NCBI GenBank assembly: GCA_016929795.1
Contig: JAFGIA010000375.1
Span: 1 to 39,788, forward strand
Length of the DNA stretch: 39,788 nucleotides
Source: Anaerolineae bacterium
Lineage (GTDB): Bacteria > Chloroflexota > Anaerolineae > JAAYZQ01
Direction of reading: 5' to 3'
In this document: piece after piece, positions 1 through 9,106 of the stretch
How positions within the stretch are numbered: position 1 is the stretch's first letter
How the letters are laid out: every line of letters begins with the position of its first letter
Made by a program: the position numbers and the translations under genes
Notes under the pieces: model-generated
What the model was told of the DNA's origin: nothing
Databases searched by the model: none
Seen by the model: only the letters and a program-made list of their open reading frames with translations

Positions 1-280
1 CAAGGCGTTCGATCATCGCATCCTCGACCAGTCTGCGCGGCAGATCGTAGACACGGCCGAGCGCACGGGCGCTCAGGTGGTGGGCCCAGTGCCTCTGCCG
101 ACCCGAATTGAAAAGTTTACCGTGATCCGTTCGCCGTTCATCGACAAAGATTCTCGAGAACAGTTCGAGATTCGAACGCACAAGCGACTGATAGATGTGA
201 TCGAGCCTGGTTCCAAGACGGTTGATCAGCTGATGCGCCTTCAACTGCCGGCCGGGGTCGATATCGAGATCAAGCTTTAA
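1..280 (+). CDS. rpsJ: 30S ribosomal protein S10 (5' truncated)
   Basis: C-terminal part of S10, a 30S head protein that also serves as the NusE transcription-antitermination factor. The reading frame is open from base 2 and runs through residues typical of S10 such as GPVPLPT, the FTVIRSPF segment and the end VDIEIKL; the N-terminus lies outside the window. As first gene of the S10 operon it should be followed by rplC, and it is. A GTG at 77 opens an apparent shorter ORF, but homology continues upstream of it, so that is not the start. The identification is firm; only the beginning is missing. Confidence 0.96.
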   Translation, partial: KAFDHRILDQSARQIVDTAERTGAQVVGPVPLPTRIEKFTVIRSPFIDKDSREQFEIRTHKRLIDVIEPGSKTVDQLMRLQLPAGVDIEIKL

Positions 281-455
281 CAATCAAAGAGGACTGAGGC
301 TGGACACACCGACCTGGTCCGGCCAAATGGAATAACACCGGCCGTACATGGTGCGGCTCGTCGAATCGTGGGCAAGTGCTGGGCATCAAGCCCGCATACT
401 GTCTATCGGTTGGGATGATGCAGGTGTGCCTGGCCTGGCAGTCCCGGAGGTAGGT
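281..455 (+). other. rpsJ-rplC spacer
   Basis: This 175-bp spacer is the second longest inside the ribosomal block. The rplC frame stays open upstream to a GTG at 348, but the added 36 residues do not resemble L3. I see no convincing promoter, terminator or RNA structure in it. Its length would allow a leader or processing site, but the sequence alone does not show one. Confidence 0.4.
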
Positions 456-1115
456 ATGAAGAGTATTATAGGTAAAAAGGTCGGAATGACCCAGATCTTT
501 GACGAAAAGGGAGAGGTCGTTCCGGTCACTGTCATCGAAGCTGGCCCTTGCTATGTGGCCCAGATCAAGACTGAGGAACGTGACGGTTATTCGGCCGTCC
601 AGATGGGCTTTGAAGAAGTCAAGCCCAAGCGTCTAACGAACCCGCAGATAAAGCACCTGCAAAAAAGTAGCCTGCCGGCGCTGCGCCATTTACGCGAGTT
701 CCGGATGGATGGCGAAGATCTGACGGGCCTGCAACAGGGCCAAAAGATCACAGTCGACATCTTTGAGGCAGGCGAGAAGGTGGACGTAGTCGGCGAGTCG
801 AAGGGCCGGGGTTTTGCTGGCGTGGTGAAGCGCCATGGCTTTCGTGGCGGCCCCAAGACCCACGGTCAGTCGGACCGGCACCGGACGCCTGGCTCCATCG
901 GTGCGTGCACAACGCCGGGGCGCGTATTCGCCGGCAAGCGCATGGCAGGCCGGATGGGTGGTGAGCGCACGACTGTGCAGAATCTACAGGTCGTGATGGT
1001 CGACGCGGAGCGCAACTTGCTGCTTGTCAAGGGGCCTGTGCCTGGGGGCAAGAATGGCTTGCTGTTGATCCAGCAGGCGCGCAAGTCGCGGGAGATGAAA
1101 AAGATCCGCAAGTAA
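456..1115 (+). CDS. rplC: 50S ribosomal protein L3
   Basis: L3 binds near the 3' end of 23S rRNA and shapes the peptidyl-transferase region. The 219-residue product starts MKSIIGKKVGMTQIF, the classic L3 N-terminus, and carries the conserved central loop around RHGFRGGPKTHGQSDRHR followed by GSIGACTTPGRVFAGKRMAGR. The start was set at ATG 456, which has a GGAGGT ribosome-binding site at about 447-452. The frame is open to GTG 348, but that extension lacks L3 similarity. Length is normal for the family. rplD follows after 51 bp in the usual order. Confidence 0.97.
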   Translation: MKSIIGKKVGMTQIFDEKGEVVPVTVIEAGPCYVAQIKTEERDGYSAVQMGFEEVKPKRLTNPQIKHLQKSSLPALRHLREFRMDGEDLTGLQQGQKITVDIFEAGEKVDVVGESKGRGFAGVVKRHGFRGGPKTHGQSDRHRTPGSIGACTTPGRVFAGKRMAGRMGGERTTVQNLQVVMVDAERNLLLVKGPVPGGKNGLLLIQQARKSREMKKIRK

Positions 1116-1166
1116 GCGGTGGGTGATGGCCGCCTACAGGGCGGTGTGGAATGAGGAGTGATGGCA

Positions 1167-1880
1167 ATGCGAGTGCCTGTCTATAATATAAAGGGTGACC
1201 AAGTCAGCGAAACTGAGCTGCGTGACGACATTTTCGCCGCGGCAGTCAACGAGGCTGTGATGCACCAGGCTTTGGTGCGCCAACTGGCCAATGCCCGCCT
1301 GGGCACGCACAAGACCAAAACCCGCGGCGAGGTGCGCGGGGGTGGACGCAAGCCGTGGCGCCAAAAGGGCACCGGCCGCGCACGCCAGGGTAGCATTCGC
1401 GCGCCCCATTGGAAGGGGGGAGGCACCGTCTTTGGCCCGACTCCGCGCAGCTATGAGCAAAAGATGCCGCGCAAGATGCGGCGCCAGGCTTTGCGCTCGG
1501 CACTGTCGGTCAAGGCTGCCGATTCGCAGGTCCGTGTGCTCGATGCCCTGGAGATGAGCGAGCCGCGCACCAAAGATGTGGTGGCGATGCTCAAGAACCT
1601 GGGTATCGGTGGTTCTTCCGCGCTCATTCTCGTCCCGCAGCGCGACGAGATGGTGTTGCGCTCGGTGCGCAACCTGCCCGATGTGCGGACGCTGGTTGCC
1701 CAGTATCTGAATGTGCGCGATCTGCTCACGTTTGATTACATCCTGGTGCCCATGGCTTCGCTGGAGGTGATCGAGCATATCCTGGCCACTGACGCAGAAG
1801 CAACGCCCGGTCAGGCGCCCGATCAGGTCGAGTACGCGGGCGATGTCGAAATGGCCGCTGCCGACGAGGTGGAGAAGTAG
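1167..1880 (+). CDS. rplD: 50S ribosomal protein L4
   Basis: L4 lines the peptide exit tunnel; in E. coli it also represses its own operon, which is not demonstrable here. The 237-residue product has the conserved tunnel-loop stretch TRGEVRGGGRKPWRQKGTGR followed by RQGSIRAPHWKGGG. Three starts are close together (GTG 1158, ATG 1161, ATG 1167); the GAGGAG at 1153-1158 is best spaced for ATG 1167, giving MRVPVYN. The C-terminus extends some 25 residues beyond the usual L4 end as an acidic Ala/Glu-rich tail. It is separated from rplW by one base, so the two are probably translationally coupled. Confidence 0.97.
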   Translation: MRVPVYNIKGDQVSETELRDDIFAAAVNEAVMHQALVRQLANARLGTHKTKTRGEVRGGGRKPWRQKGTGRARQGSIRAPHWKGGGTVFGPTPRSYEQKMPRKMRRQALRSALSVKAADSQVRVLDALEMSEPRTKDVVAMLKNLGIGGSSALILVPQRDEMVLRSVRNLPDVRTLVAQYLNVRDLLTFDYILVPMASLEVIEHILATDAEATPGQAPDQVEYAGDVEMAAADEVEK

Positions 1881-1881
1881 C

Positions 1882-2169
1882 ATGAATGTCTATCAAGTAC
1901 TCAAGCGCCCGATCTTGACGGAGAAAACGGACTATCAGCGCGACAATAATCAGTATGTTTTTGAGGTCGCGCGTGCAGCCAACAAGCACCAGATCAAGGA
2001 TGCGGTCGAGACGATCTTTGACGTGCGCGTGCAGTCGGTGAATACGATGATGATGAAGCCCAAGCAGCGACGCATGGGCCGCAAGGCTGTGGTCACTCGT
2101 CCCGCCTGGAAGCGGGCAGTCGTGACCCTGGAGCCGGGTGAACGGATTCAGGAATTCTTTGAGGGTTAG
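1882..2169 (+). CDS. rplW: 50S ribosomal protein L23
   Basis: L23 sits at the tunnel exit and is the docking site for trigger factor and SRP. The 95-residue product has the expected N-terminus (MNVYQVLKRPILTEK) and the NQYVFEVARAANKHQIKDAV core. The frame is open upstream to 1843, but that segment overlaps rplD and is not L23-like; ATG 1882 follows the rplD stop directly, with GGAG in the end of rplD as ribosome-binding site. Length is normal. Confidence 0.97.
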   Translation: MNVYQVLKRPILTEKTDYQRDNNQYVFEVARAANKHQIKDAVETIFDVRVQSVNTMMMKPKQRRMGRKAVVTRPAWKRAVVTLEPGERIQEFFEG

Positions 2170-2237
2170 TGATAGCTCGACACCTGGCGACAACAACCGG
2201 CACAGCCAGCGTTGGGTGCGAGTAGGAGTAGAGGACA

Positions 2238-3077
2238 ATGCCGATCAAAGTATATAAACCAACATCGCCTGGTCGTCGCGATATGACGGGCTCGGGGTTC
2301 GAAGAGATCACGCGCAGTGAACCGGAAAAGTCGCTGCTGCGCCCGCTGAAAAAGCAGGCCGGCAGGAACTTTCGCGGCAAGATCACTGTCCGTCATCGTG
2401 GCGGTGGGCACAAGCGACGCTATCGTATCATCGATTTCAAGCGCGACAAGGTAGGGGTGCCCGGCCGGATCGATTCGATCGAGTACGATCCGAACCGCTC
2501 GGCGCGTATCGCGCTGGTGGTGTATGTCGATGGCGAAAAGCGGTACATGATTGCGCCGGTGGGGCTGAGGGTAGGCGACATGGTGATGGCCGGTCCCGAG
2601 GCAGAAGTGCGCGTCGGGAATGCGTTGCCCATCTCGAACATTCCTGTCGGCTCGACGATTCACAACATCGAGCTGCACATTGGCAAGGGCGGCCAGTTGG
2701 CACGCGCGGCCGGCACGGCGGCACAGCTTCTGGCCAAGGAAGGGCGCTACGCGCACGTTCGGCTGCCATCGGGAGAGGTGCGGCTGGTGAACGTCGACTG
2801 CATGGCGACCATTGGGCAGGTTGGGAATACCGAGCACGGGAACATTAAACTGGGCAAGGCTGGCCGCAAGCGCTGGTTGGGCATTCGACCTTCGGTCCGC
2901 GGCTCGGCCATGGACCCGAGCGCGCACCCACACGGTGGTGGTGAGGGGCGGTCGCCCATCGGCATGGCAGGGCCCAAGTCGCCCTGGGGCAAGCCGACGC
3001 TGGGCAAAAAGACGCGACGCAACAAGGATACGGACAAGTGGATCGTGCGCCGTCGCGGCAAGAAACGGCGGAAGTAA
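2238..3077 (+). CDS. rplB: 50S ribosomal protein L2
   Basis: L2 is needed for subunit association and peptidyl-transferase activity. The 279-residue product carries the N-terminal [19 protein letters not shown], the central SH3-like domain and the signature [20 protein letters not shown] near the C-terminus with the conserved His. The basic tail ends RRRGKKRRK. The start ATG 2238 has a GTAGAGGAC ribosome-binding region. It follows rplW after 68 bp and precedes rpsS by 13 bp, matching S10-operon order. Confidence 0.98.
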   Translation: MPIKVYKPTSPGRRDMTGSGFEEITRSEPEKSLLRPLKKQAGRNFRGKITVRHRGGGHKRRYRIIDFKRDKVGVPGRIDSIEYDPNRSARIALVVYVDGEKRYMIAPVGLRVGDMVMAGPEAEVRVGNALPISNIPVGSTIHNIELHIGKGGQLARAAGTAAQLLAKEGRYAHVRLPSGEVRLVNVDCMATIGQVGNTEHGNIKLGKAGRKRWLGIRPSVRGSAMDPSAHPHGGGEGRSPIGMAGPKSPWGKPTLGKKTRRNKDTDKWIVRRRGKKRRK

Positions 3078-3090
3078 CGGGAGGATTGGA

Positions 3091-3381
3091 ATGTCAAGAA
3101 GCCTGAAAAAGGGACCGTACGTCGAGCCGAAGCTGTTGCGTCGGATCGAGGAGATGAATCGGCCCGGTGTGCCCAAGCGGGTGATCAAGACCTGGTCACG
3201 TGCTTCGACCATCTTTCCGCAGATGGTGGGTCATACCATCGCCATCCATGATGGGCGGCGACACATACCGATCTATGTGACGGAAAACATGGTGGGGCAC
3301 CGGCTGGGCGAGTTTGCGCCAACACGCACCTTTCGCGGCCATACCAAGAAGGATCGCAAGACACGCGTGACACGCGGGTAG
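3091..3381 (+). CDS. rpsS: 30S ribosomal protein S19
   Basis: S19 forms the S13-S19 complex in the 30S head. The 96-residue product begins [20 protein letters not shown] and contains the [17 protein letters not shown] and [13 protein letters not shown] motifs. The frame is open back to 2812 inside rplB, but only ATG 3091, preceded by GGGAGGA, gives an S19-length protein. rplV starts 9 bp downstream. Confidence 0.98.
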   Translation: MSRSLKKGPYVEPKLLRRIEEMNRPGVPKRVIKTWSRASTIFPQMVGHTIAIHDGRRHIPIYVTENMVGHRLGEFAPTRTFRGHTKKDRKTRVTRG

Positions 3382-3390
3382 GGGGGCCAG

Positions 3391-3747
3391 ATGGAAGACT
3401 TTGAGGTACGTGCTCAGAACCGCTATATTTGGCACTCGCCGCAGAAGGTGCGCCTGGTGGTGGATCACGTGCGCGGGATGGATGCGCTGCGCGCGCTTGG
3501 CTTGTTAAAGCTGATGCCGCAGCATGCTGCCAAGCCGGTGCACAAGTTGATCGCGTCGGCCGTCGCCAATGCTGAGAATAACTTTGGCATGGTGGGCGAA
3601 GATCTGTACATTGCCGAAATCTCGGCCGATGAGGGGCCCGTGCGCCGTTGGCGCCGCTTTGGTGCTCGCGGCCGGTGGAAGCCAATTCTCAAGCGCTCTT
3701 CGCACGTTCAGGTTGTGCTCCGAGAGCGCACGCCTAGTGAGTTTTAA
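3391..3747 (+). CDS. rplV: 50S ribosomal protein L22
   Basis: L22 contacts all 23S rRNA domains and its hairpin reaches into the exit tunnel. The 118-residue product shows the SPQKVRLVVDHVRGMDALRAL core and the tunnel-loop region PVRRWRRFGARGRW. Length is normal. The ATG at 3391 is preceded by a purine-rich GGGTAGGGGGG run. The gene is flanked by rpsS and rpsC with 9 and 12 bp gaps. Confidence 0.97.
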   Translation: MEDFEVRAQNRYIWHSPQKVRLVVDHVRGMDALRALGLLKLMPQHAAKPVHKLIASAVANAENNFGMVGEDLYIAEISADEGPVRRWRRFGARGRWKPILKRSSHVQVVLRERTPSEF

Positions 3748-3759
3748 GGGGGAAACTAT

Positions 3760-4428
3760 ATGGGTCGAAAGGTACATCCATACGGCTTCAGGCTCGGGTT
3801 CATCTACGACTGGAAGGCACGCTGGTATGCTGAGGGCACCGAGTATGCAGATCTGCTCCAGGAGGATCTTGACATTCGGACCAAGATCCGGCGTGAGCTG
3901 GGCCATGCCGGCATTTCAGATATCGAGATTGAGCGTTTTCCACGGGCCAAGCAGCTTGCGATCAAGATCGATACGGCCAAGCCGGGCATCGTGATCGGGC
4001 GCAAGGGAGCCAATGTCAACGCGCTCAAGGCCGAACTGGAGCAACTGACGGGCAAGAAGGTACACATCGACGTGACAGAGGTCGATCGCCCCGAGCTGGA
4101 CGCACAACTGGTGGCCGAGGGCATTGCACAGCAGATCGAGCGGCGCATTTCCTACAAGCGTGCCATGAAGCAGGCGATCCAGCGTGCGATGCGCTTTGGT
4201 GCCGAAGGTGCCATGGTGACGTGTGCCGGCCGGCTGCACGGCGCGGAGATGGCCCGCCGTGAGACAAACCGCGAGGGCCGGGTGCCGCGTCACACACTGC
4301 GGGCCGACATCGACTACGCCCATGCTGAAGCGCTCACGACCTTTGGCCGGATCGGGATCAAGGTCTGGATCTACAAGGGCGAGAAGCTGCCAGAGCTAGA
4401 GATGGAAGAGGCGAGTAGCGCCTCGTAA
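3760..4428 (+). CDS. rpsC: 30S ribosomal protein S3
   Basis: S3 lies at the mRNA entry site and has helicase-like function. The 222-residue product starts [13 protein letters not shown], contains the KH domain with GxxG-type loop in [16 protein letters not shown] (about residues 75-90), and the C-terminal S3 domain with [12 protein letters not shown] and [14 protein letters not shown]. The start ATG 3760 is preceded by AAGGGGGAA. Length is normal. Confidence 0.98.
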   Translation: MGRKVHPYGFRLGFIYDWKARWYAEGTEYADLLQEDLDIRTKIRRELGHAGISDIEIERFPRAKQLAIKIDTAKPGIVIGRKGANVNALKAELEQLTGKKVHIDVTEVDRPELDAQLVAEGIAQQIERRISYKRAMKQAIQRAMRFGAEGAMVTCAGRLHGAEMARRETNREGRVPRHTLRADIDYAHAEALTTFGRIGIKVWIYKGEKLPELEMEEASSAS

Positions 4429-4449
4429 GCGAGAAGCGGAGTAGATGTC

Positions 4450-4875
4450 ATGTTAATGCCAAAGCGTACCAAGTATCGTAAACAACATCGTGGCAGGATG
4501 AAGGGCAAAGCAGGGCGGGGCAATAGCCTGTCGTTTGGCGAGTACGGGCTACAGGCACTCGAGCCGTGCTGGATGACGAGCCGCCAGATCGAAGCAGCCC
4601 GCCGCGCCATCGTGCGCTATGTGAAGCGTGGGGGCAAGCTCTGGATCCGTGTCTTTCCCGACAAGCCTGTGACTGCCAAGCCGGCGGAGACGAGAATGGG
4701 TGCAGGCAAGGGCGCGGTGGACCATCACGTGGCTGTAGTCAAGCCCGGCAGGATGATATTCGAGATCTCGGGTGTCGATGAAGAGGCGGCACGTGAGGCG
4801 ATGCGCCTTGCTGCACACAAGCTCCCGATCAAGACGCGCTTTATCTCGCGTGAAGAAGAAGGGGGTGTGGCATGA
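4450..4875 (+). CDS. rplP: 50S ribosomal protein L16
   Basis: L16 organises the aminoacyl-tRNA site of the large subunit. The 141-residue protein begins [19 protein letters not shown] and shows [24 protein letters not shown] and the [18 protein letters not shown] segment. ATG 4450 was preferred over ATG 4456 because of the GGAG at about 4438-4441 and because L16 commonly starts Met-Leu-x-Pro. The stop overlaps the rpmC start (ATGA, 4872-4875), indicating translational coupling. Confidence 0.98.
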   Translation: MLMPKRTKYRKQHRGRMKGKAGRGNSLSFGEYGLQALEPCWMTSRQIEAARRAIVRYVKRGGKLWIRVFPDKPVTAKPAETRMGAGKGAVDHHVAVVKPGRMIFEISGVDEEAAREAMRLAAHKLPIKTRFISREEEGGVA

Positions 4876-5090
4876 AAGCCAGGCAGATGTGGAACTTGAC
4901 TCCGGAAGAGATCGAGAACCGGATCGAGGATGCGTATGCCGAGTTGTTCAACTTGCGTTTCCAGTTTTCTACTGGACAGATGCGCAACAGTGCCCGCCTG
5001 GGCCAGATGCGGCGCGAGATTGCCCGGCTGCACACCATTCTGCGGGCCAAGCAGCAGCAGACGCAGCCGCCAACGCGGAGGGCAGAGTGA
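4872..5090 (+). CDS. rpmC: 50S ribosomal protein L29
   Basis: L29 is a small two-helix protein near the tunnel exit beside L23. The 72-residue product [20 protein letters not shown] continues with [33 protein letters not shown] in the usual positions. It overlaps rplP by four bases at its start (ATGA) and rpsQ by four bases at its end (GTGA), so the three genes form a translationally coupled run. Confidence 0.96.
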   Translation: MKARQMWNLTPEEIENRIEDAYAELFNLRFQFSTGQMRNSARLGQMRREIARLHTILRAKQQQTQPPTRRAE

Positions 5091-5353
5091 AAGAGCAGAA
5101 ACGAGTTTTGATCGGCCGAGTGTTGAGTAACAAGATGGACAAGACGGTCGTCGTGGAGGTTGAGCGGACAGCCCGCCACCGCCTCTATGGCAAGGTGATC
5201 GCCACCAGGAAAAAGTACAAGGCTCACGACGAGAATAATGCTTGTCAGGTCGGCGACAGGGTCAGCATGATCGAGTCGCGCCCGATGAGCCGGGAAAAGC
5301 GGTGGGTTGTCACCGAGATCTTGGAGCGAGATAGCGGCGCCACGAGCGCGTGA
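5087..5353 (+). CDS. rpsQ: 30S ribosomal protein S17
   Basis: S17 is a primary 16S rRNA binder with an OB fold. The 88-residue product uses GTG 5087, overlapping the rpmC stop as GTGA, and has GGAGGG at 5077-5082 as ribosome-binding site. The sequence contains [18 protein letters not shown], the [18 protein letters not shown] region and [18 protein letters not shown], all typical of S17. The frame runs open back to 4772 within rplP, but that part has no S17 character and was discarded. Confidence 0.97.
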   Translation: MKEQKRVLIGRVLSNKMDKTVVVEVERTARHRLYGKVIATRKKYKAHDENNACQVGDRVSMIESRPMSREKRWVVTEILERDSGATSA

Positions 5354-5405
5354 TCGCCCGCCGTCGATCGAGGTACGGCCAGACGGGAAGAACCTGGAGG
5401 AAAAA

Positions 5406-5774
5406 ATGATTCAGCAAGAGAGCCGATTGAAGGTGGCCGACAATACTGGCGGTAAGGAACTTTTGACCATCCGCGTCATGGGCGGCTCGAAGCGCCGCTA
5501 TGGTGGGGTAGGCGATGTGATTGTCGCCTCAGTCAAGAGTGCGGCACCGGGTGGGGCGGTCAAGAAGGGAGACGTGGTCAAGGCGGTGATCGTGCGCACG
5601 GCAAAAGAAGTGCACAGGCCGGACGGCTCTCACATCAAGTTTGATGATAACGCCGCCGTGATCTTGGACCAGCAGCAGAATCCAAAGGGCACGCGCATCT
5701 TTGGGCCTGTGGCTCGCGAGCTGCGCGAGCTTGGGTTCATGAAGATTGTCTCGCTGGCTCCTGAGGTTCTGTAG
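5406..5774 (+). CDS. rplN: 50S ribosomal protein L14
   Basis: L14 forms intersubunit bridges with 16S rRNA. The 122-residue product begins [20 protein letters not shown] and has [19 protein letters not shown] and the C-terminal [20 protein letters not shown], exactly the family's length and layout. ATG 5406 has a TGGAGGA ribosome-binding site six bases upstream; the open frame back to 5307 overlaps rpsQ and was rejected. Confidence 0.98.
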   Translation: MIQQESRLKVADNTGGKELLTIRVMGGSKRRYGGVGDVIVASVKSAAPGGAVKKGDVVKAVIVRTAKEVHRPDGSHIKFDDNAAVILDQQQNPKGTRIFGPVARELRELGFMKIVSLAPEVL

Positions 5775-5791
5775 TACCTGGAGAGGTAGAG

Positions 5792-6178
5792 ATGGAACGA
5801 ATAAAAAAGGGCGACACAGTAGAGGTCATTGCCGGGCGCGATGCTGCAGCGGCTCGTCGTGAAGGCAAGAAGCTGCGCGGTACGGTGCATCGAGTGATCC
5901 CGGGGTACGAGATCGATCGCCAACATCGCAAGGTCGGGCGCGATCCTGATAAGGATCGGGTAGTGGTGCAGGGTGTGAACATTATCACCAAGCACCAGCG
6001 CCGCACGGGTGACGTGCGTACCCAGTTTGGCCGGATCGAGATGGAGGCACCGATCCACATCTCGAACGTCATGCTGGTCTGCCCGTCGTGTAAAGAGGCG
6101 ACGAGGGTTGGTTTTCGTATCCTCGAGGACGGCACCAAGTCGCGCTATTGCAAAAGCTGCGACGAGACGATCGATTGA
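5792..6178 (+). CDS. rplX: 50S ribosomal protein L24 with Cys4 tail motif
   Basis: L24 starts assembly of the large subunit by binding the 5' end of 23S rRNA. The N-terminal KOW motif is visible in KKGDTVEVIAGRDAAAARREGKK, followed by GTVHRVIP and GVNIITKHQRR. At 128 residues it is longer than the usual 100-110. In the C-terminal part the segment after NVMLV reads CPSC and, about 20 residues on, CKSC, two CxxC pairs suggesting a small zinc ribbon. This fits the other zinc-type ribosomal proteins here (S14, S4, L36). Identity is certain; zinc binding is inferred. Confidence 0.96.
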   Translation: MERIKKGDTVEVIAGRDAAAARREGKKLRGTVHRVIPGYEIDRQHRKVGRDPDKDRVVVQGVNIITKHQRRTGDVRTQFGRIEMEAPIHISNVMLVCPSCKEATRVGFRILEDGTKSRYCKSCDETID

Positions 6179-6241
6179 GCGGAGATCGGTTGAGCGGATG
6201 CCTGGACCTGAGGGGCGTGTTGCCAGTTGGGAGTTGGAGTG

Positions 6242-6799
6242 ATGCCTAATCTGAAAGAACGGTACCGTGATCAAGTAGTTCCGGCGCTCACCAAGGAGCA
6301 GGGCTACACGAATATCATGGAAGTGCCGCGGCTCCAAAAGATCGTGGTCAACATTGGCATGGGCGAGGCACTGGATAACGCCAAAGCGCTCGATGCTGCT
6401 GTGCAGGACCTGTCGATCATCACGGGGCAGCGGCCGGTGGTAACGCGGGCACGCAAGTCGATTGCCGCGTTCAAGCTGCGCGAGGGAAATCCGGTCGGCG
6501 TGAAGGTGACTCTCCGAGGGAATCGGATGTGGGACTTTTTCGATCGCCTGCTGAACATTGCCTTGCCACGGCAGCGCGACTTTCGCGGCGTGTCACCCGA
6601 CGCGTTTGATGGGCGTGGCAATTATAGCCTGGGCCTGCGCGAGCAGTTGGTTTTTCCAGAAATCAACTATGACAAGATCGACAAGATCCGGGGTATGGAG
6701 ATCACGATTGTGACTTCGGCCCAGACGGACGAAGAGGGATATCAGCTTCTGAGCCACCTCGGGATGCCTTTCCGGGGCCGTGGCGAGGCTGGTGTGTAA
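6242..6799 (+). CDS. rplE: 50S ribosomal protein L5
   Basis: L5 binds 5S rRNA and contacts P-site tRNA. The 185-residue product begins [19 protein letters not shown] and shows [16 protein letters not shown], the [20 protein letters not shown] block and [24 protein letters not shown] 6242 was chosen because the additional residues upstream (to 6227) do not belong to L5 and GGAG lies just upstream of 6242. Length is normal (about 180). Confidence 0.98.
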   Translation: MPNLKERYRDQVVPALTKEQGYTNIMEVPRLQKIVVNIGMGEALDNAKALDAAVQDLSIITGQRPVVTRARKSIAAFKLREGNPVGVKVTLRGNRMWDFFDRLLNIALPRQRDFRGVSPDAFDGRGNYSLGLREQLVFPEINYDKIDKIRGMEITIVTSAQTDEEGYQLLSHLGMPFRGRGEAGV

Positions 6800-6808
6800 G
6801 GAGGATCT

Positions 6809-6991
6809 GTGGCAAAGAAGAGCATGATCATCAAGGAGAGCCGGCGCAAATATCCTGTGCGGGTGCGCAACCGTTGTGAGCGTTGTGGTCGACCGAGGGG
6901 ATATATCCGGCGCTTTAAGCTCTGCCGTATTTGCTTCCGTGAGCTGGCCAACAAGGGCCTGATCCCGGGCGTCGTGAAATCTAGCTGGTAG
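6809..6991 (+). CDS. rpsN: 30S ribosomal protein S14, zinc (type Z) form
   Basis: S14 is a late-binding 30S head protein. This is the short zinc-binding form: 60 residues, with [20 protein letters not shown] giving the C-x2-C...C-x2-C ribbon, and the typical C-terminus [11 protein letters not shown]. The start is GTG 6809 with AAGGAGGAT seven bases upstream. The longer zinc-free S14 type is not seen in the window. It lies 9 bp after rplE. Confidence 0.97.
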   Translation: MAKKSMIIKESRRKYPVRVRNRCERCGRPRGYIRRFKLCRICFRELANKGLIPGVVKSSW

Positions 6992-7007
6992 AATCCGCCG
7001 GCTACCA

Positions 7008-7042
7008 CCTCTCTCCTTCCTTCTTGTGGGGACGGAGGGGGG
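7008..7042 (+). repeat. Hairpin in rpsN-rpsH spacer
   Basis: An arm CCTCTCTCCTTCC (7008-7020) can pair with GGACGGAGGGGGG (7030-7042) across a 9-nt loop: 13 positions with one mismatch and two G-U pairs. No T-run follows, so it is not a classical terminator. Pyrimidine/purine hairpins of this kind recur between genes in some Chloroflexota genomes (memory, not checked), so it may be a dispersed repeat rather than a regulator. It sits in the 87-bp gap at 6992-7078. Confidence 0.4.
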
Positions 7043-7078
7043 CAGGGCCGGGCTGTAATCAGAGAAGTGGAGTAGCGC

Positions 7079-7477
7079 ATGCCTACAATCGATCCGATTG
7101 CTGATATGCTGACCCGAATCCGGAACGGGCTGATGATGCACAAGCCGTTTGTCTTGGTGCCCAGCTCCAAGATCAAGCTGGCGATTGCCCAGATCTTGTT
7201 GGAAGAGGGTTTTGTGCAGGGGTACGAGGTGACAAACGAGAAACCGCAGCCGAATATTCGGGTGTGGCTCAAGTACGACGAGGACCGCCGGCCGGTGATG
7301 ACCGGTATGCAGCGGGTGAGCAAGCCTGGACGGCGGGTGTACAAGGGCAAGCAGGAGCTGCCCTGGGTGCTGAGCGGTCTCGGGATCGCCATCGTCAGTA
7401 CGTCAAAAGGTGTTATGACAGGACGGGAAGCACGGCGCCAGGGCGTCGGCGGCGAGGTGCTCTGCTATATCTGGTAG
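7079..7477 (+). CDS. rpsH: 30S ribosomal protein S8
   Basis: S8 is a primary 16S rRNA binder and, in E. coli, the translational repressor of the spc operon. The 132-residue product begins [17 protein letters not shown] and ends with [31 protein letters not shown], the signature S8 C-terminus. ATG 7079 has GGAG upstream (about 7069). Autogenous control cannot be judged from the sequence. Confidence 0.98.
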   Translation: MPTIDPIADMLTRIRNGLMMHKPFVLVPSSKIKLAIAQILLEEGFVQGYEVTNEKPQPNIRVWLKYDEDRRPVMTGMQRVSKPGRRVYKGKQELPWVLSGLGIAIVSTSKGVMTGREARRQGVGGEVLCYIW

Positions 7478-7552
7478 CAGTCCACGTCGCGCGGCCGGGC
7501 AGCAAACGCTGTGCCGCGCTGAGCCAAGTCGCGCACCCGCGAAGGAGGAAGT

Positions 7553-8098
7553 GTGTCTCGCATTGGGAAACAACCGATCCCGTTGCCGGATAAGGTGGAA
7601 GTAAACATTCGAGGGAACGAGGTGACCGTGAAGGGTCCCAGGGGCCAGCTTAGCCGGGCCTTTGATGCCGACATGATCATTCGTGAAAAAGATGGAACGC
7701 TGACTGTAGAGCGACCTACCGATCGCGCCGAGCACAGGGCGCTGCACGGCCTGACGCGGGCTTTGCTGGCGAACATGGTGACTGGCGTGTCGGAAGGGTA
7801 TAAAAAGGTCCTGGAGATCGAGGGCACGGGATACCGCGCCGAGCTTCAGGGTGAGACGCTCGTGCTCTACGTGGGCTATTCCCATCCGATCGAGTTTCGG
7901 CCTCCAACGGGCATCAGCTTTGAGGTGCCGCGTGGGGGTCGGATGGTGACTGTGCAAGGTATCGATAAGGAGCTGGTGGGCGAGATGGCAGCCAAGATCC
8001 GCCGCCAGCGTCCACCAGAGCCTTACCAGGGTAAAGGTGTGCGCTACCAGGGTGAGCGCGTGCGCCGCAAGGCTGGCAAGGCCGGCCGCGTCGGCTAG
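7553..8098 (+). CDS. rplF: 50S ribosomal protein L6
   Basis: L6 lies at the base of the L7/L12 stalk near the factor-binding site. The 181-residue protein starts at GTG 7553 (AAGGAGG about eight bases upstream) as MSRIGKQPIPLPDKVEV. Both halves of the duplicated L6 fold are present: VKGPRGQLSRAF, then VLEIEGTGYRAELQG and the C-terminal RRQRPPEPYQGKGVRYQGE motif. Length is normal. Confidence 0.98.
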   Translation: MSRIGKQPIPLPDKVEVNIRGNEVTVKGPRGQLSRAFDADMIIREKDGTLTVERPTDRAEHRALHGLTRALLANMVTGVSEGYKKVLEIEGTGYRAELQGETLVLYVGYSHPIEFRPPTGISFEVPRGGRMVTVQGIDKELVGEMAAKIRRQRPPEPYQGKGVRYQGERVRRKAGKAGRVG

Positions 8099-8131
8099 AG
8101 GATAAGGGCTACAGGGTAGCTAGGAGGACGT

Positions 8132-8500
8132 ATGAACAAGGCGAAGCAAAAGCGCGTTGCGCGCCAGAGGCGCCACGCGCGAGTGCGGGTACGTGTCTTT
8201 GGCACGCCAGAGCGGCCGCGGTTGTGCGTGTTTCGCAGCTTGCAGCACATTCACGCTCAGATCATCGACGACACGCGGGGGCACACGTTGGTTGCCGCCT
8301 CGACCCTTGATGCGGAGGTGCGTGGACAACTGGGTGACAAGGACAAGACAGCCCAGGCGGCCGTCGTCGGTGAGGTGTTGGGCGCGCGTGCGCTGCAGGA
8401 AGGCATCAACCAGGTTGTCTTTGACCGGGGGGGCTATCCGTATCACGGCCGGATCAAGAGCCTGGCCGAGGGGGCTCGCAAAGCGGGCCTCGAGTTCTAG
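8132..8500 (+). CDS. rplR: 50S ribosomal protein L18
   Basis: L18 binds 5S rRNA together with L5. The 122-residue product has the basic N-terminus [24 protein letters not shown], the core [14 protein letters not shown] and the end [30 protein letters not shown] 8132 is preceded by AGGAGG. Gaps to rplF and rpsE are 33 and 27 bp. Confidence 0.98.
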   Translation: MNKAKQKRVARQRRHARVRVRVFGTPERPRLCVFRSLQHIHAQIIDDTRGHTLVAASTLDAEVRGQLGDKDKTAQAAVVGEVLGARALQEGINQVVFDRGGYPYHGRIKSLAEGARKAGLEF

Positions 8501-8527
8501 CCTGCAGGCCGCGAAGAGGAGGAATAG

Positions 8528-9106
8528 ATGGGGCGTAGACGAGATGGTGATGATCGTGATCGAAGACGAAGAGGGCGCGAGGAAGAGGTCGAGGAATTCG
8601 ACGAGCGAGTGGTTCACATCGCGCGTACGGCCAAGGTGATCAAGGGCGGCCGCCGCTTTAACTTTCGCGCACTGGTCGTCGTGGGCGATAACAATGGCAG
8701 CGTGGGGATCGGCGTGGGCAAGGCGCGCCAGGTGCCAGATGCGATTCGCAAGGGTGCCGAGCGTGCCCGGAAGAATATGAGAAAGGTGCCGATGATGGGA
8801 ACGACGATCCCGCATTCGGTGACCACTCGCTACAGTGCGGCCAAGGTCATGCTCCGGCCTGCATCGCCAGGCACCGGGGTGATCGCCGGCGGTGGCGTGC
8901 GCGCCGTGGTGGAAGCCGCGGGCATTAAGGACATTCTGACCAAGTCGATGGGCAGCTCGAATATCCTGAATGTGGTCAAGGCCACGATGCAGGCATTGGA
9001 AGAGCTGAAGGACCCTGCGGCAGAGGCCCAGCGGCGTGGTGTACCTCTGGATCGAGTCCAGCCTTTCTGGATGCAGAAGGAGCGCAAGGAGAAGGTCCAT
9101 GAATAG
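8528..9106 (+). CDS. rpsE: 30S ribosomal protein S5
   Basis: S5 helps decoding fidelity and lines the mRNA channel. The 192-residue product has a charged Arg/Asp/Glu N-terminal extension of about 25 residues, then [29 protein letters not shown], the dsRBD-like first domain, and the second domain with [22 protein letters not shown] 8528 has AGAGGAGGAAT upstream. Its end overlaps rpmD by eight bases. Confidence 0.97.
   Translation: MGRRRDGDDRDRRRRGREEEVEEFDERVVHIARTAKVIKGGRRFNFRALVVVGDNNGSVGIGVGKARQVPDAIRKGAERARKNMRKVPMMGTTIPHSVTTRYSAAKVMLRPASPGTGVIAGGGVRAVVEAAGIKDILTKSMGSSNILNVVKATMQALEELKDPAAEAQRRGVPLDRVQPFWMQKERKEKVHE

Noticed and set aside
348..455. N-terminal extension of rplC from GTG 348
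   Set aside because: The added 36 residues do not resemble L3, and ATG 456 has a proper ribosome-binding site and the family's usual N-terminus.
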